Assembly (NCBI GenBank): GCA_963573305.1 | Contig: OY754332.1 | Coordinates: 49,637,559 to 49,701,558 of the forward strand | DNA: 64,000 bases | Origin: Pyrrhosoma nymphula | Taxonomy: Eukaryota; Arthropoda; Insecta; Odonata; Coenagrionidae | Direction: 5' to 3' | Shown: positions 53,812 through 64,000 of the stretch, piece after piece | Position numbering within the stretch: position 1 is the first letter of the stretch | How the letters are laid out: each line of letters starts with the position of its first letter | Made by a program: the position numbers and the translations under genes | Notes under the pieces: generated by a model | The model's database searches: none | Told to the model about the DNA's origin: nothing | The model's input: the letters and a program-made list of their open reading frames with translations, nothing else

Positions 53812-54172
53812 GTAAAATTACTATAATTGTTTTTCTACTCTTTATATAATAGTACTTTGGATGATTTTTCTTTATGCATGTTTAATGACATTTCAACCTT
53901 GATAGATTAAAAAAGAAACTGAAATAACTGACAAGCTCTACACTAAAGAGAAGTTTGGTGACGTTGAGAAGAATATTGCTTTTTTAGGCCCTTAAATAGG
54001 CGACATCAGCAGAAAAAGGCATAAAAAGGTCAAATAGGCATTTTTAGGCAGTATCAAATCGCTTTAATTTCGCCATAAATGATCCTAAATGAACTTATAA
54101 CTTCATAAAATTGGTTTCCTGAGTAAAAGAAAAAATAGGCATTTTAGGCAATGTCCTCAGCTTAGTAATCAG

Positions 54173-54600
54173 CAGAGCGTAGCTTGCTGGTTTTTTCTCC
54201 TCGCAAAAATACATACCCTTTACAGAACCTATTTCCTAACTTTGGCTTCTTCAGCACTGCAGTCTTATTTAATCACCATCCATCGTTATCCATGCAGCCT
54301 GCATATAATTCTTTTATTAAATGACATTCATATGCTTTACAGTGCATCCAGCGTTCTGCTCCAATGAACATCGTGAAATGCTTTCTCCAGACTAATGATT
54401 CCTATGCATATACTTGAGCCGGTTTTCCTGCATCCTTTTTGGGGAGCCTGAAGGCTAGAACGCTTCTCTACTCCTACTTCTGAGGATGAATTGATCATAA
54501 ACCAGGGATTCTTACATCTTTTACATCATCTTTCTATACATAATTGCCGCCAAGATTTTCAACGCATATGCAGAAAGACTAGTTCTAAAATCTTAGCAAC
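54173..54600 (-). pseudogene. RTE remnant, RT side of hAT insertion
   Basis: Minus strand: SLEKAFHDVHWSRTLDAL (motif A region; compare DFEKAFDRVEW), HLIKELYAGCMDNDG, then CKGYVFLRGEKTSKLRSADY, which leads up to the RT active site and is cut at 54172 by the hAT-type insertion. The reading order continues at 51945. Old and frame-shifted. Confidence 0.65.
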
Positions 54601-56790
54601 ACTTGCCTCTTTATCCTTAGAAAAAATGACGAGAATATTATTTTTTAAGTCCGTTGACATTTGATCAGGTTCGTAAATTTCACAGATAAAACTGTCTCCT
54701 CTTTACTTAATCAACCTCTAGCTACCACTATTCAATGACACCACCCAATAAAGTGAAAATATTAACCATCTGACATTGAACAATTTGCAATATATTTTTG
54801 ATGCTTTCACCTCTGCCATAAAATAAAATAGATTGCTCATATAAGCCAAGATTACAAACAAGACAGTATCAAATAAGCAGAAATCAAAGATGAGCACAAT
54901 ATTTGGCTTTAACCCTTCTCTGTCACAATAATGTGTAGAAAAATAAGCCAAATTGGCGAGAGTGGGGAGTGGGCCATGGGTATATTTTGTTATTAATGAT
55001 TATAATATATTTTATTTCTAAGATTTATTTTGCATTCGCTATTTCAATTGTATTTTTTATTGACGTTATTTTAACAATTTCTTTTGCATCAATATTATTT
55101 TCTCCTTTTCTCTCTTTTTCCTAATTCTTGGCCCACATCATACCACCAAAAGGTAACGATCTCGACATTTGAACATAAAACTCTCAAGCAACAAGGAAAC
55201 ATACTCTGAACCAAAACCTTGGCAATGACACAAGCAAATAGTTCCCAGTCACTCGACTGGTGAAAATATGGAACTGAAAAATAAGGCGTCAACATAGCAG
55301 AGGCAACTTACCTTTAATATTGTATAAACACCAGAATTAAATGACCACAAAAATGCATAGTGACAATATTATTCGATTTTGGCTAGAGCAGAACCATAAT
55401 TCATGATGAGCTTGGTATATGACCAAGATATCATCCACCCACAGAGAAGTAAAAATAGAAACGTGAATGAAATTCAGTTGCAAAGAAACCCACAGGAGAA
55501 ATGGCATCAAAATTAAACGCAAAATTTACGAGAGGGTGAGCCCCCAACGAGGCAACATGTCTCACCAGAGAAATTATATCCTTATTAAAGCAGAGGCATA
55601 ATGAAAGCATCTATAGCAATATCAAGTACACAGTATAACAACACTCGAAAGAAAACAAACCATTACAAGAGAAGAAAACAAACCATCACAAGGGAATTAA
55701 ATATGCCCAATACTTTTCTCAAGACACCATAAAGAGAGCGAATAGAATAAACTCGTTGATGGTCAATAAACCTCACATATTAGTATAAAGGTAGATTGAC
55801 ATTAGATGTATTCAGATAAATTAAAAATATTCATATATTGTATAGAAAATATATTCACTTGGCAATATTCAAGATAACGAACTGGATAATTATTGCACCA
55901 TAAAATTATTATTCATGTATATATTATAGATTGATAAAGTGAGAAATTGAGTATTATTTAAGAGTTACTAATATTTCTGAGGAGGGCAGCACAGACAGGA
56001 ATCGAACACTCCTCTGAAGAAAGTAACTGATACCAATGGCTGAAAGGTTTAAGGTTCTTTGCATTAGCAGCCAGAGTAACATATTCACTACATTTCAATA
56101 ATTTAACCCCTTTATGTAACACATGTACGGGGATATCCCGAATCTTGGGATTGACCAGCAAACGTGCTGGGTGCTTTGACCATCAAATAGAGCTGGGTGC
56201 TGATTGCGACCAGACTAATATGATTTAGCTAGCCGGGCGATGAGTTCGCAACCTCTACGCCAGAAAGAAACGGGTGAACTCAGCCAACATGCATTGGGAA
56301 TATCAATTCCCTTGAATGGAAAACACCCATTAGATTTGGGAAATACAGGATTTCAGGCGCTAGGCCATGGACAGGCAATATTAAATTCTCCAATAAAAAA
56401 TATAAATTGGGTTCATGACCCACTTTGGTTGGACCGCTCTGTCCAAAACAGAAATAACAAATTCCCCAAAACAGCCAAATGGAAGTGAGGGACCTACACC
56501 CAGTTTCTAATTATTCTCTCCCCTTGATGCAATAAACTTAAGTTCATAGTGCCAAATGTCTAATATGAAACAATTTGGAACATTTATTTGGACCAAATTA
56601 AGAAATAGTGTCTAGAGACCGACAAATACACTCCAAAAGGGTATACGTAGACCATAAATATCACACACACGAATGTATAGAAAGATCATTGAGATCAGTC
56701 TTATTGGTATTAGACATTATTGATATAGACGTATTTTTATACAGCTGTCTACGCATAGGAATGTATTTATACAGATATACACAGGCATTA
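54601..56790. other. Nothing recognised
   Basis: AT-rich DNA. The frame 56240-56488 (82 codons) and the minus frame 55958-56161 have no known motif; the latter includes a B-box-like TGTTCGATTCC on the minus strand near 56003, insufficient for a tRNA call. Confidence 0.4.
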
Positions 56791-56799
56791 TTCATGATA

Positions 56800-57150
56800 A
56801 GGTTTTAGGAGACAAACTTGAGCTATTTTGTCCTTTTTAGGAGTTACTGACATGGCTACCTTGACAGGAGTAAATATTTTAAGTATATAATATGGCCCCT
56901 CCCACTTTCCGGAGAGTTAAGCAGTTTGTTTTTTGTATATTTTGAACTCCAGCAGTGGGCCTGCGCTAGTACTTTATCTCCCTCCAAAACATCAGTATGG
57001 AGCTTGTTAAATTTTAATGATTGTCTCCTCTGTACGATTTTCAAATTACTCAGTACATCTACCCCCAAAGAATTCATTTCCGTATGATAGACATCCCCGT
57101 CAATGAGTTTATTAGGGGTTTCCCAAATTAGTTAGGCTGGTGGGTGTGAC
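56800..57150 (-). pseudogene. LTR-retrotransposon integrase C-terminal tail
   Basis: Minus strand, in shifting frames: LHTDVLEGDKVLAQAH, NKLLNSPESGR in one frame and LSGKWEGPYYILKIF, then KKDKIAQVCLLKPY in another. The GDKVL..aH, then K..GPY.I.ki, then n..kLKPY order is the C-terminal integrase domain of Ty3/Gypsy-type elements. No DDE core is visible; most of pol is deleted between this point and the Gag remnant at 57590. Confidence 0.6.
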
Positions 57151-57589
57151 TTGGTGAATTAGCGAACAAAAAGCCATCCGGCTGAATAGAGCGGGAGGAT
57201 CTATTTATGAAATCTTGACCTAGAAGGTATGAGGGGGAATGACACGTGAGATAAAAGTGATAATGTCAAGAGAAAGACTTTATTTTAACTCGTAGTAAAA
57301 CCCTGGTAGTAAGGACGATTTCCACTCTTGAGATAAACCACAATATTTTCCGGCAACTCTCTCTTCGGCCCACTCGCGGTTAGGAGGGAAGGGTATTTCA
57401 AAAGGTTTCACTGAGAAGAGATAACGTCGAACCCGTGGCCAGCAATGTTCTACATGAGACTCCGTGAACTTGGACGGGTAATTGTGGAATAGTCAAAATT
57501 CATAGAGTAGCGCGAAGGTCAAATGTGGGCGCGATGGTCTTTCTAGGGCGTTCAAATCGCGAATTCATTTTTGACACACATCACCCGAG

Positions 57590-58520
57590 TGGCCACGTTT
57601 ATGACAATAGCTACAGGTTCAAAAACCTTGCCGTAAACGAGAAAATTCCGCATTGGCACTGGATTGAGACGTAGAATTTAAATACTCTGCATGGGTCATC
57701 AGCGCCTTGCATGCGTGAATTAACATTCTTTCCAACTCGGGGAGAGTCGTGGGCTTTTGGCGGAAAACAAGGAAACTGCGTTAGAGGATTCCAAACATAA
57801 ACCATTAACTCCATGACTTGAGTATCATTATGCCTTTGACCAAGTGCCTGATGAAAATTCAATATAGAGTAGAAGAAATTTCGAGGGTTTACTTGCGGAA
57901 ATTGAAATATTTTTAATTTGAGAGTCACCAGGCGGTCCAACTCACGATTTGAAATACATGTTTGTAAATGAAGCATCTACGCAGCCCCTTAGGTGTATTT
58001 GTTGTGAGGCTATCATCAGTATATTCATGCAATAACATTTATTTTGAAAAATAAAAGAAAGTAATCATACTTAAAAAATTTTAATTGTAACAAAAATATG
58101 CGCTGAGCAAAAACGAACGTGTCCAAAATTTCGGGGATAATGTGCTCCCAAGAAGCATTCCTACTAATTACGCCCAATCATAAGGGACGACAGTTAGCAG
58201 GTAATTTAGAAAAAAGCAATACAACCACGTGATACGGAGTCGTTAAGGCCAGCGCTAGCAATCCTAAAGTTTGGCAAATAAAGCGAAACAGTCATCAGAC
58301 AATGAACAAGAAAAGGCAGGAAATTCATCGATCAGTAGACGAATGACACACAAATGATCGGAATTGGGCAAGTCAACCAGGGCTCCCGTTCCCGAAGCAA
58401 CGGGCCTGGGGTTTGAGACCGCCGCGGGACTTGGCATTTGAACGAGCGGCGTTTCTAAAACGTATATCGGTGGACGTCGCATTATAGACCCTTGCATACG
58501 CGTTATCTTTTTCGGTCGTC
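57590..58520 (-). pseudogene. LTR-retrotransposon Gag remnant with zinc knuckle
   Basis: On the minus strand the sequence ends in CSYCHKRGHSGDVC (about 57572-57613), a CX2CX4HX4C zinc knuckle, preceded in a neighbouring frame by a 121-residue capsid-like section (57611-57976: ELDRLVTLKLKIFQFPQV, NFHQALGQRHNDTQVMEL). A further Pro/Ser-rich section, 58264-58497, may be the N-terminal part. No LTR pair could be delineated, and protease, RT and RNase H are missing. I recognise the type but not the family. Confidence 0.55.
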
Positions 58521-59335
58521 ATACTCACCAACTTTTATCACGGGACCCACACACAAAGGCTATGCTGACGATTCACCAAATCACTGAAACTCACAGGAAG
58601 CCACGCACTGTGAGGAGCTTAACACAACAAAAGTAAAATGAGCATAATGGCAGAAATCCCTTACGCGCACCAGACACCGTGGGATGGAACGACAAGCAAT
58701 TAAATCACACACTCAAACACCTTGAGGAAAAACTGTTGACTGAAAGACTTTACCCTTATAACGTTATTACTATAAGTGGATGTTAACATTCAAATAAAGA
58801 CCTAATTAGCATAAGCGACCCCGGCAACCGCAGCCAATCAGACAGTTCGACCTACTTCCTGGTCACGCCACCATTTTGCGATGCACGACAAGACAGGGTC
58901 GACAGCAATTAAATAAACACACACGCAGCCTTTGAACTGGAATAAATTCACCCACAAGGGAATGGCATTTAAGAAAAGATAACAAGACAATATGACCTAA
59001 TGCGAAATACCGTGATACACTTGACGCGTTCATGACAGTGTCCAGTAGCGGTGAGCAGTGACGAATTTATTTGTTGGTCGGGAGTAGAGAGAGAGTTCTT
59101 ATGGTCGATAAGTCCCGACAGCCCCTGTTCGTGGGCTGGTACGCGTCACCGTTTGTGAATTTCGGTTGTTCATGAAATTTCGGCAGTAAGTGCCCGTGGC
59201 AAGAAGTACGGAGATGCAAGAATGCCGAAATTTTGTACAATAGAATGGGAATGCGAAATAAAGAGGGATTGCATGGGACCAGGAATGCATTGCAGAGAGA
59301 CCGCTACTGGACATGAAGAAGACCAAGACTGTAGG
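58521..59335. other. Possible LTR-related spacer, not resolved
   Basis: Contains two loosely similar blocks (ACGACAAGCAATTAAATCACACAC near 58690 and CGACAGCAATTAAATAAACACAC near 58900) that may be parts of regulatory repeats of the LTR element. I could not establish LTR ends. Confidence 0.3.
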
Positions 59336-59339
59336 AGTA

Positions 59340-59890
59340 AATAACTAGTACACAGAATTTCTGAAGAGTTAAGGGAGGCATGGGAGAGGAAAAATTTTCG
59401 GGCTTATTCGTCGGCTACCTATATGAGGAAGGAGTGTGGCCAGAAGATATTGTGTATTCTGTTTTATTTCATCCACCGGAAAAAATAGCATAAAATAATG
59501 CTAAGGTAATGTTACAAAGACTTTTATATCAAAGGAGGCAAAGGTTGCCAATAGAAGGTTAGAGAGGAAAAAAACGACTCCATGGGTGACGTCCATTATG
59601 CGTAGAGGAAAGGGATGGAAGCGCATGGCGCTAAAGGAGTCATCAAATTGCCAATAGATTGAAACAAAGAATATGGTCAAGAGACTTTTACTTATTTCAG
59701 AGACAGCGAGAAGTCGATTGAAAGAGTAGAATAGAATAAGCCGAAGGAAGTGCTGAAGAAATTAGGATGTGAAGCGAGAGACAGACGTCTTATTAGAAAA
59801 CTACGCACGCCCGGCAACAGAGGTTAGAGTAGGGGATTGCGAATCGGGATGAGGAACTGGAGGACGAGGAATGAACACCTACCATTGCCG
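59340..59890 (+). pseudogene. Heavily degraded RTE remnant related to copies A and B
   Basis: Pieces in changing frames read RISEELREAWERKNFR-like sequence, LYEEGVWPED, EAKVANRRLERKKN, KEVLKKLGCEARDRRLI and EVRVGDCESG, in the same order as IYEDGVWPEDF, NRRLEKKAN, LKKLGVDWRDRRLIRN and VRVANGESGW in copy A. It is far older than A and B. Confidence 0.7.
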
Positions 59891-60465
59891 TTTATTTAGG
59901 TGATAGTTAATAGTGATAATGTCGGTGTAATGATTGGATATGTAAATGTGTGAGATCTATTATCCACTGATGGTTCTGTGTCGCTGTCTGGAAGACCGCA
60001 AGGATTACAGCGGATCCAGGATATACTCTGGAAAGCGACGGATAGAATGGCATTGAGGGTAAATGCGTCAAAGACCAAAGTAGTGGTTATTCATTGGAGG
60101 AATGGAAAAGTTGATTGAATAACGAGGGTAAATGATGAAGTAATTTGGGAATCATGGGAAATAATTTTGGAATCACAGGAAATAGTGTACCTTGGCCAGA
60201 TGTTTGCGTGAGGTGGAAGGGTAGATGAGGAGATTAAGAGGCGCGCGAATGCTGGATGGAGCATAGGTAGTAAGGTAGGAGTCATAGGTAGCAAGAGTGT
60301 GTGGAGCATGTGAAGGGTTGAGTGCTTATCTAGGAAAGCAAAAAGGCGAAAGCGTTCTCCTGTCAACGTTATTATATGGCAGCAAAACCTTGGTATGTCA
60401 GGATAGGCAAGAGTGTAGGCTAAATGAAGTGAGGAATGAGTTCCCGAGAAGAGTTTGTTCCAAAA
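59891..60465 (+). pseudogene. RTE-like remnant (second family), C-terminal part
   Basis: Reads DNVGVMIGYVNV, LRVNASKTKVVVIHWRN, VNDEVIWESWEIILESQEIVYLGQMF, GGRVDEEIKRRANAGW, LLSTLLYGSKTLVCQDRQECRLNEVRNEF, with frame breaks. Same family as the fragments at 29735, 31520 and 32795. It joins the CR1-group sequence at about 60470 without a frame change. Confidence 0.75.
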
Positions 60466-60869
60466 ATAGGAGGCTACTCTCTACTACTACGGACGATATT
60501 TCTGATAGTGAAAGTTTTCCTCAATCGTTCAACTTTTACAGAAAAGATAGGTCCAACCGAACCGGAGGCGGAGTAGTTATAGCTGCAAAGAATACCAGTG
60601 TCAGTCAAGCGGAAATCGTACCAGATACCAGCCTAGAATCTGTATGGTGCTCAATTAGATGCCCTAAATCAAAAACAATATTCGTGTGCGCATACTACAG
60701 GCCACCTAACACCGACGTCACCTCAATTTTAGAACTCGAAACACAAATACAGAACATCACATCCAGGAGATATTTCAATACGCCCTCTATAAATTGGAGG
60801 AGCTGCAGTTACATACCAGGGGGAAGACACAAAGATATCTGCGAGTACCTACTGCACACGTTTTCATGA
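60297..60869 (+). pseudogene. Chimeric frame: RTE C-terminus joined to CR1-group endonuclease
   Basis: A 190-codon open frame whose first 55 or so residues belong to the second RTE family (LLYGSKTLVCQDRQECRLNEV) and whose remainder is CR1-group endonuclease (YRKDRSNRTGGGVVIAAKN, YYRPPNTD). The junction lies near 60465-60480. No evidence suggests it is used as a gene; the fusion probably arose by insertion next to the RTE remnant. Confidence 0.7.
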
Positions 60870-61632
60870 AATGCCGTACATCAGATAGCTACGACGCGAC
60901 ACCTAACCGAGGGGTCAATATTCTTGATCTATTGGCAACAAATATACCACAACAAGTAATTGGGGTAAACACTGTTGAAGGCATTAGTGACCATAGAGTA
61001 GTTACCGCAAAGTTCTCTTTGAATATCATTAAAAGTTTTAAACAAATAAGAAAGTGCTACATTTTTAAAAGAGCCGATTTCAACGCGTTCAAGAGCCATC
61101 TAAAAAATTCTCTTCCCGACTTCCAAGAATCAAGCGTAAAGTTAGACATGGAGGGTAGTTGGAATGCTTTTCTATCGATCTTACATTCGGGGATCAGAAA
61201 ATATATTCCAAGTAAAGTAAAAAAAAAGGCAGTGAACCAAGATGGTACAATGCAGAAGTGAGAAAATCTTTCAGACGACAGAGAGTATGCCACGCCAAGA
61301 AGAAAAAACTCCGTACAGATTTGTCCACTGATGATCACAATTTAATAATTGAAAAATACTAATTGTCTACAGCCACTACAAAGGGAGCGTTTCGGAATTC
61401 ATTCATGTATTTTAAAAGAAAAACATTAGGAGAACAGTTACAGGATAACCCAAAAGCATTTTGGTCATACGTAAGGGAAGCTCAAGGCAATAGATCAACA
61501 GTTATTCCACTACGAAATGCAAAGGGCGAATTATTAACAAGCAGTTCGGACAAAACCAATTTATTAAACTCCTACTTTCAAAGTGTGTGCACCAAGTCAT
61601 CACAGATTGCATCCGTAAATATAAATGATCAC
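60470..61632 (+). mobile_element. CR1/Jockey-group LINE, endonuclease and linker, interrupted by hAT
   Basis: Starts inside the endonuclease (NFYRKDRSNRTGGGVVIAAKN), continues with VCAYYRPPNTD, FNTPSINW (a short deletion removes the GGD before it), RGVNILDLLATNIP, GISDHRVVTAKF and a linker ending in NPKAFWSYVREAQGN, LNSYFQSVCT. The RT would follow, but the element is cut at 61632 by a hAT insertion and the RT is expected to the right of the window. Three or four frame breaks are present. Confidence 0.82.
60794..61261 (+). pseudogene. CR1-group endonuclease C-terminus and linker
   Basis: Contains NRGVNILDLLATNIPQQV, VEGISDHRVVTAKFSLN (SDH, the catalytic end motif of the endonuclease) and a linker with YIFKRADFNAFKSHL and LHSGIRKYIPSK. 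It is offset from the previous frame by the deletion near 60775. The part before residue 30 of this frame is translated out of phase and is not genuine. It is followed, after breaks at 61255 and 61360, by 61363-61632 (FWSYVREAQGNRSTVIPL). Confidence 0.8.
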
Positions 61633-62050
61633 TAGGGCTCCTAGATAGTGGTGAGTAAAAACTTCACTTTGCGGGATAAAAAAAGGCCAAAAATCAGTAT
61701 ATAACGTCGATAAAAAGAACCATTTTGTGATAAAAACGGTAAAAAAATCTTTAAATAAAACAAATTTGCTGAAGTACAAAAAGAAAATTTTAATAATCCA
61801 AATGTGACTAGCTTCACACATAACCAAGTATGTAGTCATAAACTGGGGACTCCAAACTCAAAATGGGAAATACTGATCTCAAAGTTAGTGAAAAATGTGG
61901 ATGCTTAAAAAATAACTTCAAAAATAAAACAAACTTCAAAAATAACTGAGCAACTTTCTGTTCATCAAAATTTTATGACCAATCCGGACATACATGCAAC
62001 TCAATGGCATGTTATTCTTGTTGCCATGCTCTCAACATGATTTCCAAGTT

Positions 62051-62359
62051 TTATGGCTTCAAAGATGTCCGTAGATCAGAGTAAACATTTCCATACTGAG
62101 AAAAGGCTCGTTCACAGTCCACATTTGAAGCAGGTATCCACAGAGCTTGCACACTGGCTTCAACAAACTTTGAATGTCTTTCTTTCAATCCTAGAAGCAC
62201 AGCAACGGTCTCAATCTGATGAGACCCTCCTTCCAGCAGCTTGGATACTTGAGCTTGCAATGCCCCATATCCCTCGCACAGATCCTTCAGGGGAACACGT
62301 GACAAAATTGGCACTTTTGCAGCAACAGTACCTAAGGTTTTATCAAATTTGTTGGACAC
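62051..62359 (-). pseudogene. hAT transposase C-terminal dimerisation domain
   Basis: Encodes DLCEGYGALQAQVSKLLEG, then ALWIPASNVDCERAFSQYGNVYSDLRTSL, the ERaFS-type hAT dimerisation motif, ending at a stop where relatives read on with ENLE; the next bases, out of frame only by the stop, give NLEIMLRAWQQE. Same protein as the next two entries. A frame break and additional stops separate it from 62685. Confidence 0.85.
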
Positions 62360-62684
62360 AACATTTCTCGTGTCAAACAGTGCTCATGCTGACCATGAAT
62401 GCTTTTCCCTGATCTTCATTCATAAGCTTGCACAGCTTAGAGTGGCAATGAAGTGAAACAGCTTTGATTTTCTCTTGAAAGAGGAATCTTTTCCCTCCAG
62501 TATCGATTTTTTATATTGATTCCAGTGTTTGGTGACCAAGTACCCCACTGCTGATGGCTTTCAGAGATTGAAGGTGGTCCTGTAAATGTGCATGTACTTG
62601 ATGAACATAAGGGTAAGAGTTTCCCTCCAGAACAAGAATCATATCAATTATGGGTTTGCAATGTTCGAAAAGGAATGTTGCCAT

Positions 62685-63418
62685 TTATTTTATTATAGAT
62701 ATATCCACGCTGGTAAGCTGTTTAAAATAGGTAACAGCATGACTCTCTTCATCTAAAGTTGAACAAAATTCTTTTAAGTCTTCACAGTAATATTTTACGT
62801 ATTCTGCTGACTTGTCCCAGCTTGTCCATCTGGTTATCACAGGCATAGGGAATAGGATGGCACTTTTTTCTCCATTTGGGTACTTGGATTTCAGGTACGA
62901 CAGATATCGATGCTTTCTTTTGCGGGTATTCAAGAACAAAAGTTTGCATTGTGTGATACAAGTGTTGAGTTCCTGTAGTTGCGTAGACCATACACTGGCC
63001 ACACGGTTCAGCTTGTGGGCCCAACATTGTATATGTACCATGTCTTCATTGAATGGTATCATTAAAGAGTCAACACATGTACGCATATACCTTGCAGAAT
63101 CTGCAGCTATTGCTACTACATTTTCAAATTTGATTTCACAGTCTGTTACAACTTTCAGTATTTCCCTGGCACACTCTGCACCACTCGCATTCTCCAAAAC
63201 CCGAACTCCACCTACATAAATGTGCTGCCTACTGGCACAAGTAAGTGGCTTTATAAGCACGATGAACACACATTTTCCAGATCGGTCAGTAGTTTCGTCG
63301 CTCATGATGCAAACTGGCTTATCCTTTATTGCTTCTTTTAATATCCTTGCCTGATTCATGCAAACTGCCAAAAAATACTTTGTACGCAAGGTATCGGCAT
63401 GACACAAATCCCCTGCGC
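62685..63418 (-). CDS. hAT transposase, exon 2 (catalytic part), with premature stop
   Basis: The frame from the splice acceptor at 63418 encodes GAGDLCHADTLRTKYFLAV, KPVCIMSDETTDRSGKCVFIVL (DETTD, first catalytic region), NVVAIAADSARYM (second region), HIQCWAHKLNRVASVW (C..H) and FPMPVITRWTSWDKS (TRW.SW). This belongs to the hAT group that contains the CGGBP1-like and DUF659-like proteins. The TAA at 62685 follows ISIIK, and in the same frame the protein goes on as MATFLFEHCKPIIDMILVLEG, so the stop is premature. Apart from this the frame is well conserved over 240 codons, which suggests a fairly recent element. Confidence 0.85.
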
Positions 63419-63920
63419 CTGTAAGAAAGAACTCACAGTATTACTGACAAGGAAGCTTCAGATAGGCCTAAAACCATTAACAGATTTCAACAATATGTGT
63501 AGCACCTAGACCTAGACTAGTATAAAGCAAGCCTAACCTAGGCCTGGTCTAATACCAAGCTAACCTGTCCTAGGTATAGTTTAGTACCTACCAAGGTAGC
63601 CTGTCCTAGGCCTAGTCTAGTACCAAGCAAGCCTAGATATATCCACTAGACCCAAGTCTAGGCCTAGGGTGGGAATAGGTCTGGGCCTAGTAAGCCTCTG
63701 CAAGCCTTAGCCTAGCTATAGCAGGCTTAAGCCCTTGAATGCATATCCAAGATGTAGCCCTCCAAAGACTAATTTAATTCTAGACCTACCTAGGATAGGC
63801 CTAGGCCGGTAAGTTTGATTCTATGCTAGGCCTAGCCTAAATTACATTTCAGGATTGTAACATCAGCTAGGCTTAGCCTAGACCTAGGACAATGTAACAT
63901 TTAACAGAAAAAAAACTTAC
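63419..63920 (-). other. Intron of the hAT transposase gene
   Basis: Minus-strand donor CAG|GTAAGT (exon ends at 63921) and acceptor TTCTTTCTTACAG|G (exon starts at 63418) join YCPG to AGDLCH in phase, giving the KYxxG..LPS-like continuity expected in this family. The 502-bp intron is rich in CCTAGG/TAGGCCTAG and contains four degenerate 30-36-bp units at 63521-63638 (each starting TA.TACC.AGC or similar). Confidence 0.85.
63521..63638. repeat. Degenerate tandem repeat in the intron
   Basis: About three and a half units of 29-36 bases with TAGTACCAAGCAAGCCTA and CTGTCCTAGGCCTAGTC-type blocks. The wider intron, 63460-63890, is a simple CTAGGC-rich sequence. Confidence 0.7.
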
Positions 63921-64000
63921 CTGGGCAATACTTGTTGAGAAAACCTCTTAAGACAGGGTTTTCTATTTTTTCGAGAGGTATATTGGCCTTAACAAACGCC
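63921..64000 (-). CDS. hAT transposase, upstream exon (partial)
   Basis: The last bases of the window read, on the minus strand, AFVKANIPLEKIENPVLRGF and LNKYCP before the donor site. This resembles the KAFVKANIPL..L.NP.LR.FL.KY segment just before the catalytic part in CGGBP1-like hAT proteins. The exon continues outside the window, where the N-terminal zinc finger and the start codon would be expected. Confidence 0.75.

Larger units (their letters stand above)
51954..54164 (-). mobile_element. hAT-type transposon, degraded, with perfect 8-bp target duplication
   Basis: Flanked by GTAATCAG on both sides (51946-51953 and 54165-54172). The termini are TAAGCTGAGGACATT in inverted orientation (15 bp exact). 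Both end regions contain several AAATAGGCA/TTTAGGCA motifs. The interior includes a hAT transposase fragment on the minus strand. Size is 2.2 kb. The 8-bp duplication and the transposase fragment support hAT. Confidence 0.85.
61633..64000 (-). mobile_element. hAT transposon (left part), continuing beyond the window
   Basis: The transposon begins at 61633 with TAGGGCTCCTAG, consistent with a hAT terminus, inside the CR1-group LINE; ATGATCAC at 61625-61632 would be one copy of the target duplication. The transposase is on the minus strand with at least two exons. The other end and the N-terminus lie outside the window, so the terminus call awaits its partner. Confidence 0.7.

Noticed and set aside
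1..64000. CRISPR arrays, bacterial operons, ribosome binding sites, riboswitches
   Set aside because: No regularly spaced identical repeats and no prokaryotic gene organisation; the sequence is eukaryotic.

Overview
The window looks like nuclear DNA of an arthropod, most likely an insect with a large, repeat-rich genome. It is AT-rich, has three or four GC/CpG-rich islands, contains no bacterial-style operons, and carries remnants of RTE and CR1/Jockey-group LINEs, Penelope-like palindromes, hAT, CACTA and Helitron DNA transposons, tRNA-like SINEs, a 5S-rRNA-derived sequence and an LTR-retrotransposon Gag. The species cannot be named from sequence alone, and I could not convincingly recognise any intact host gene. 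Nearly every coding signal belongs to mobile elements in different stages of decay.

Layout. 1-474: GC-rich flank. 475-3919: almost complete RTE LINE (copy A) with a 10-bp target duplication and a candidate HDV-like ribozyme in its 5' UTR. 3930-13080: mostly unannotatable DNA with GC-rich islands at about 4720-5200 and 6990-8090. 13130-22350: LINE fragments, three inverted-repeat DNA elements and a perfect 53-bp-arm palindrome. 23087-23637: a coding-like segment with 53-codon tandem repeats; an inverted copy (27295-27590) lies on the other side of a second, 5'-truncated RTE copy (B, 24628-27294). 27930-33020: CR1-group and RTE remnants, a second palindrome and a 5S-derived sequence. 34612-34766: a third palindrome. 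36180-41350: an older RTE element split by a CACTA-type transposon (37713-39650). 42560-46460: CR1-group 3' ends, a CpG-rich island and a cluster of tRNA-like SINE fragments.

The right half is strongly nested. A 4.3-kb hAT (46909-51197) contains the 3' end of a Helitron. A second hAT-type element (51954-54164, perfect 8-bp duplication) sits inside an RTE remnant. 56800-58520 holds a Gag and integrase-tail remnant of an LTR element. A CR1-group endonuclease region (60470-61632) is cut by a third hAT (61633 to the window end), whose transposase gene has a well-supported 502-bp intron.

The best-supported structural results are insertion boundaries defined by terminal repeats, target duplications and interrupted reading frames. 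They give a relative order of events: RTE, then CACTA; RTE, then hAT; CR1, then hAT; hAT, then Helitron; RTE, then CR1 3' end. The least explained items are the 53-codon repeat segment and its inverted copy, the head-to-head Penelope-like palindromes, and the candidate ribozyme.
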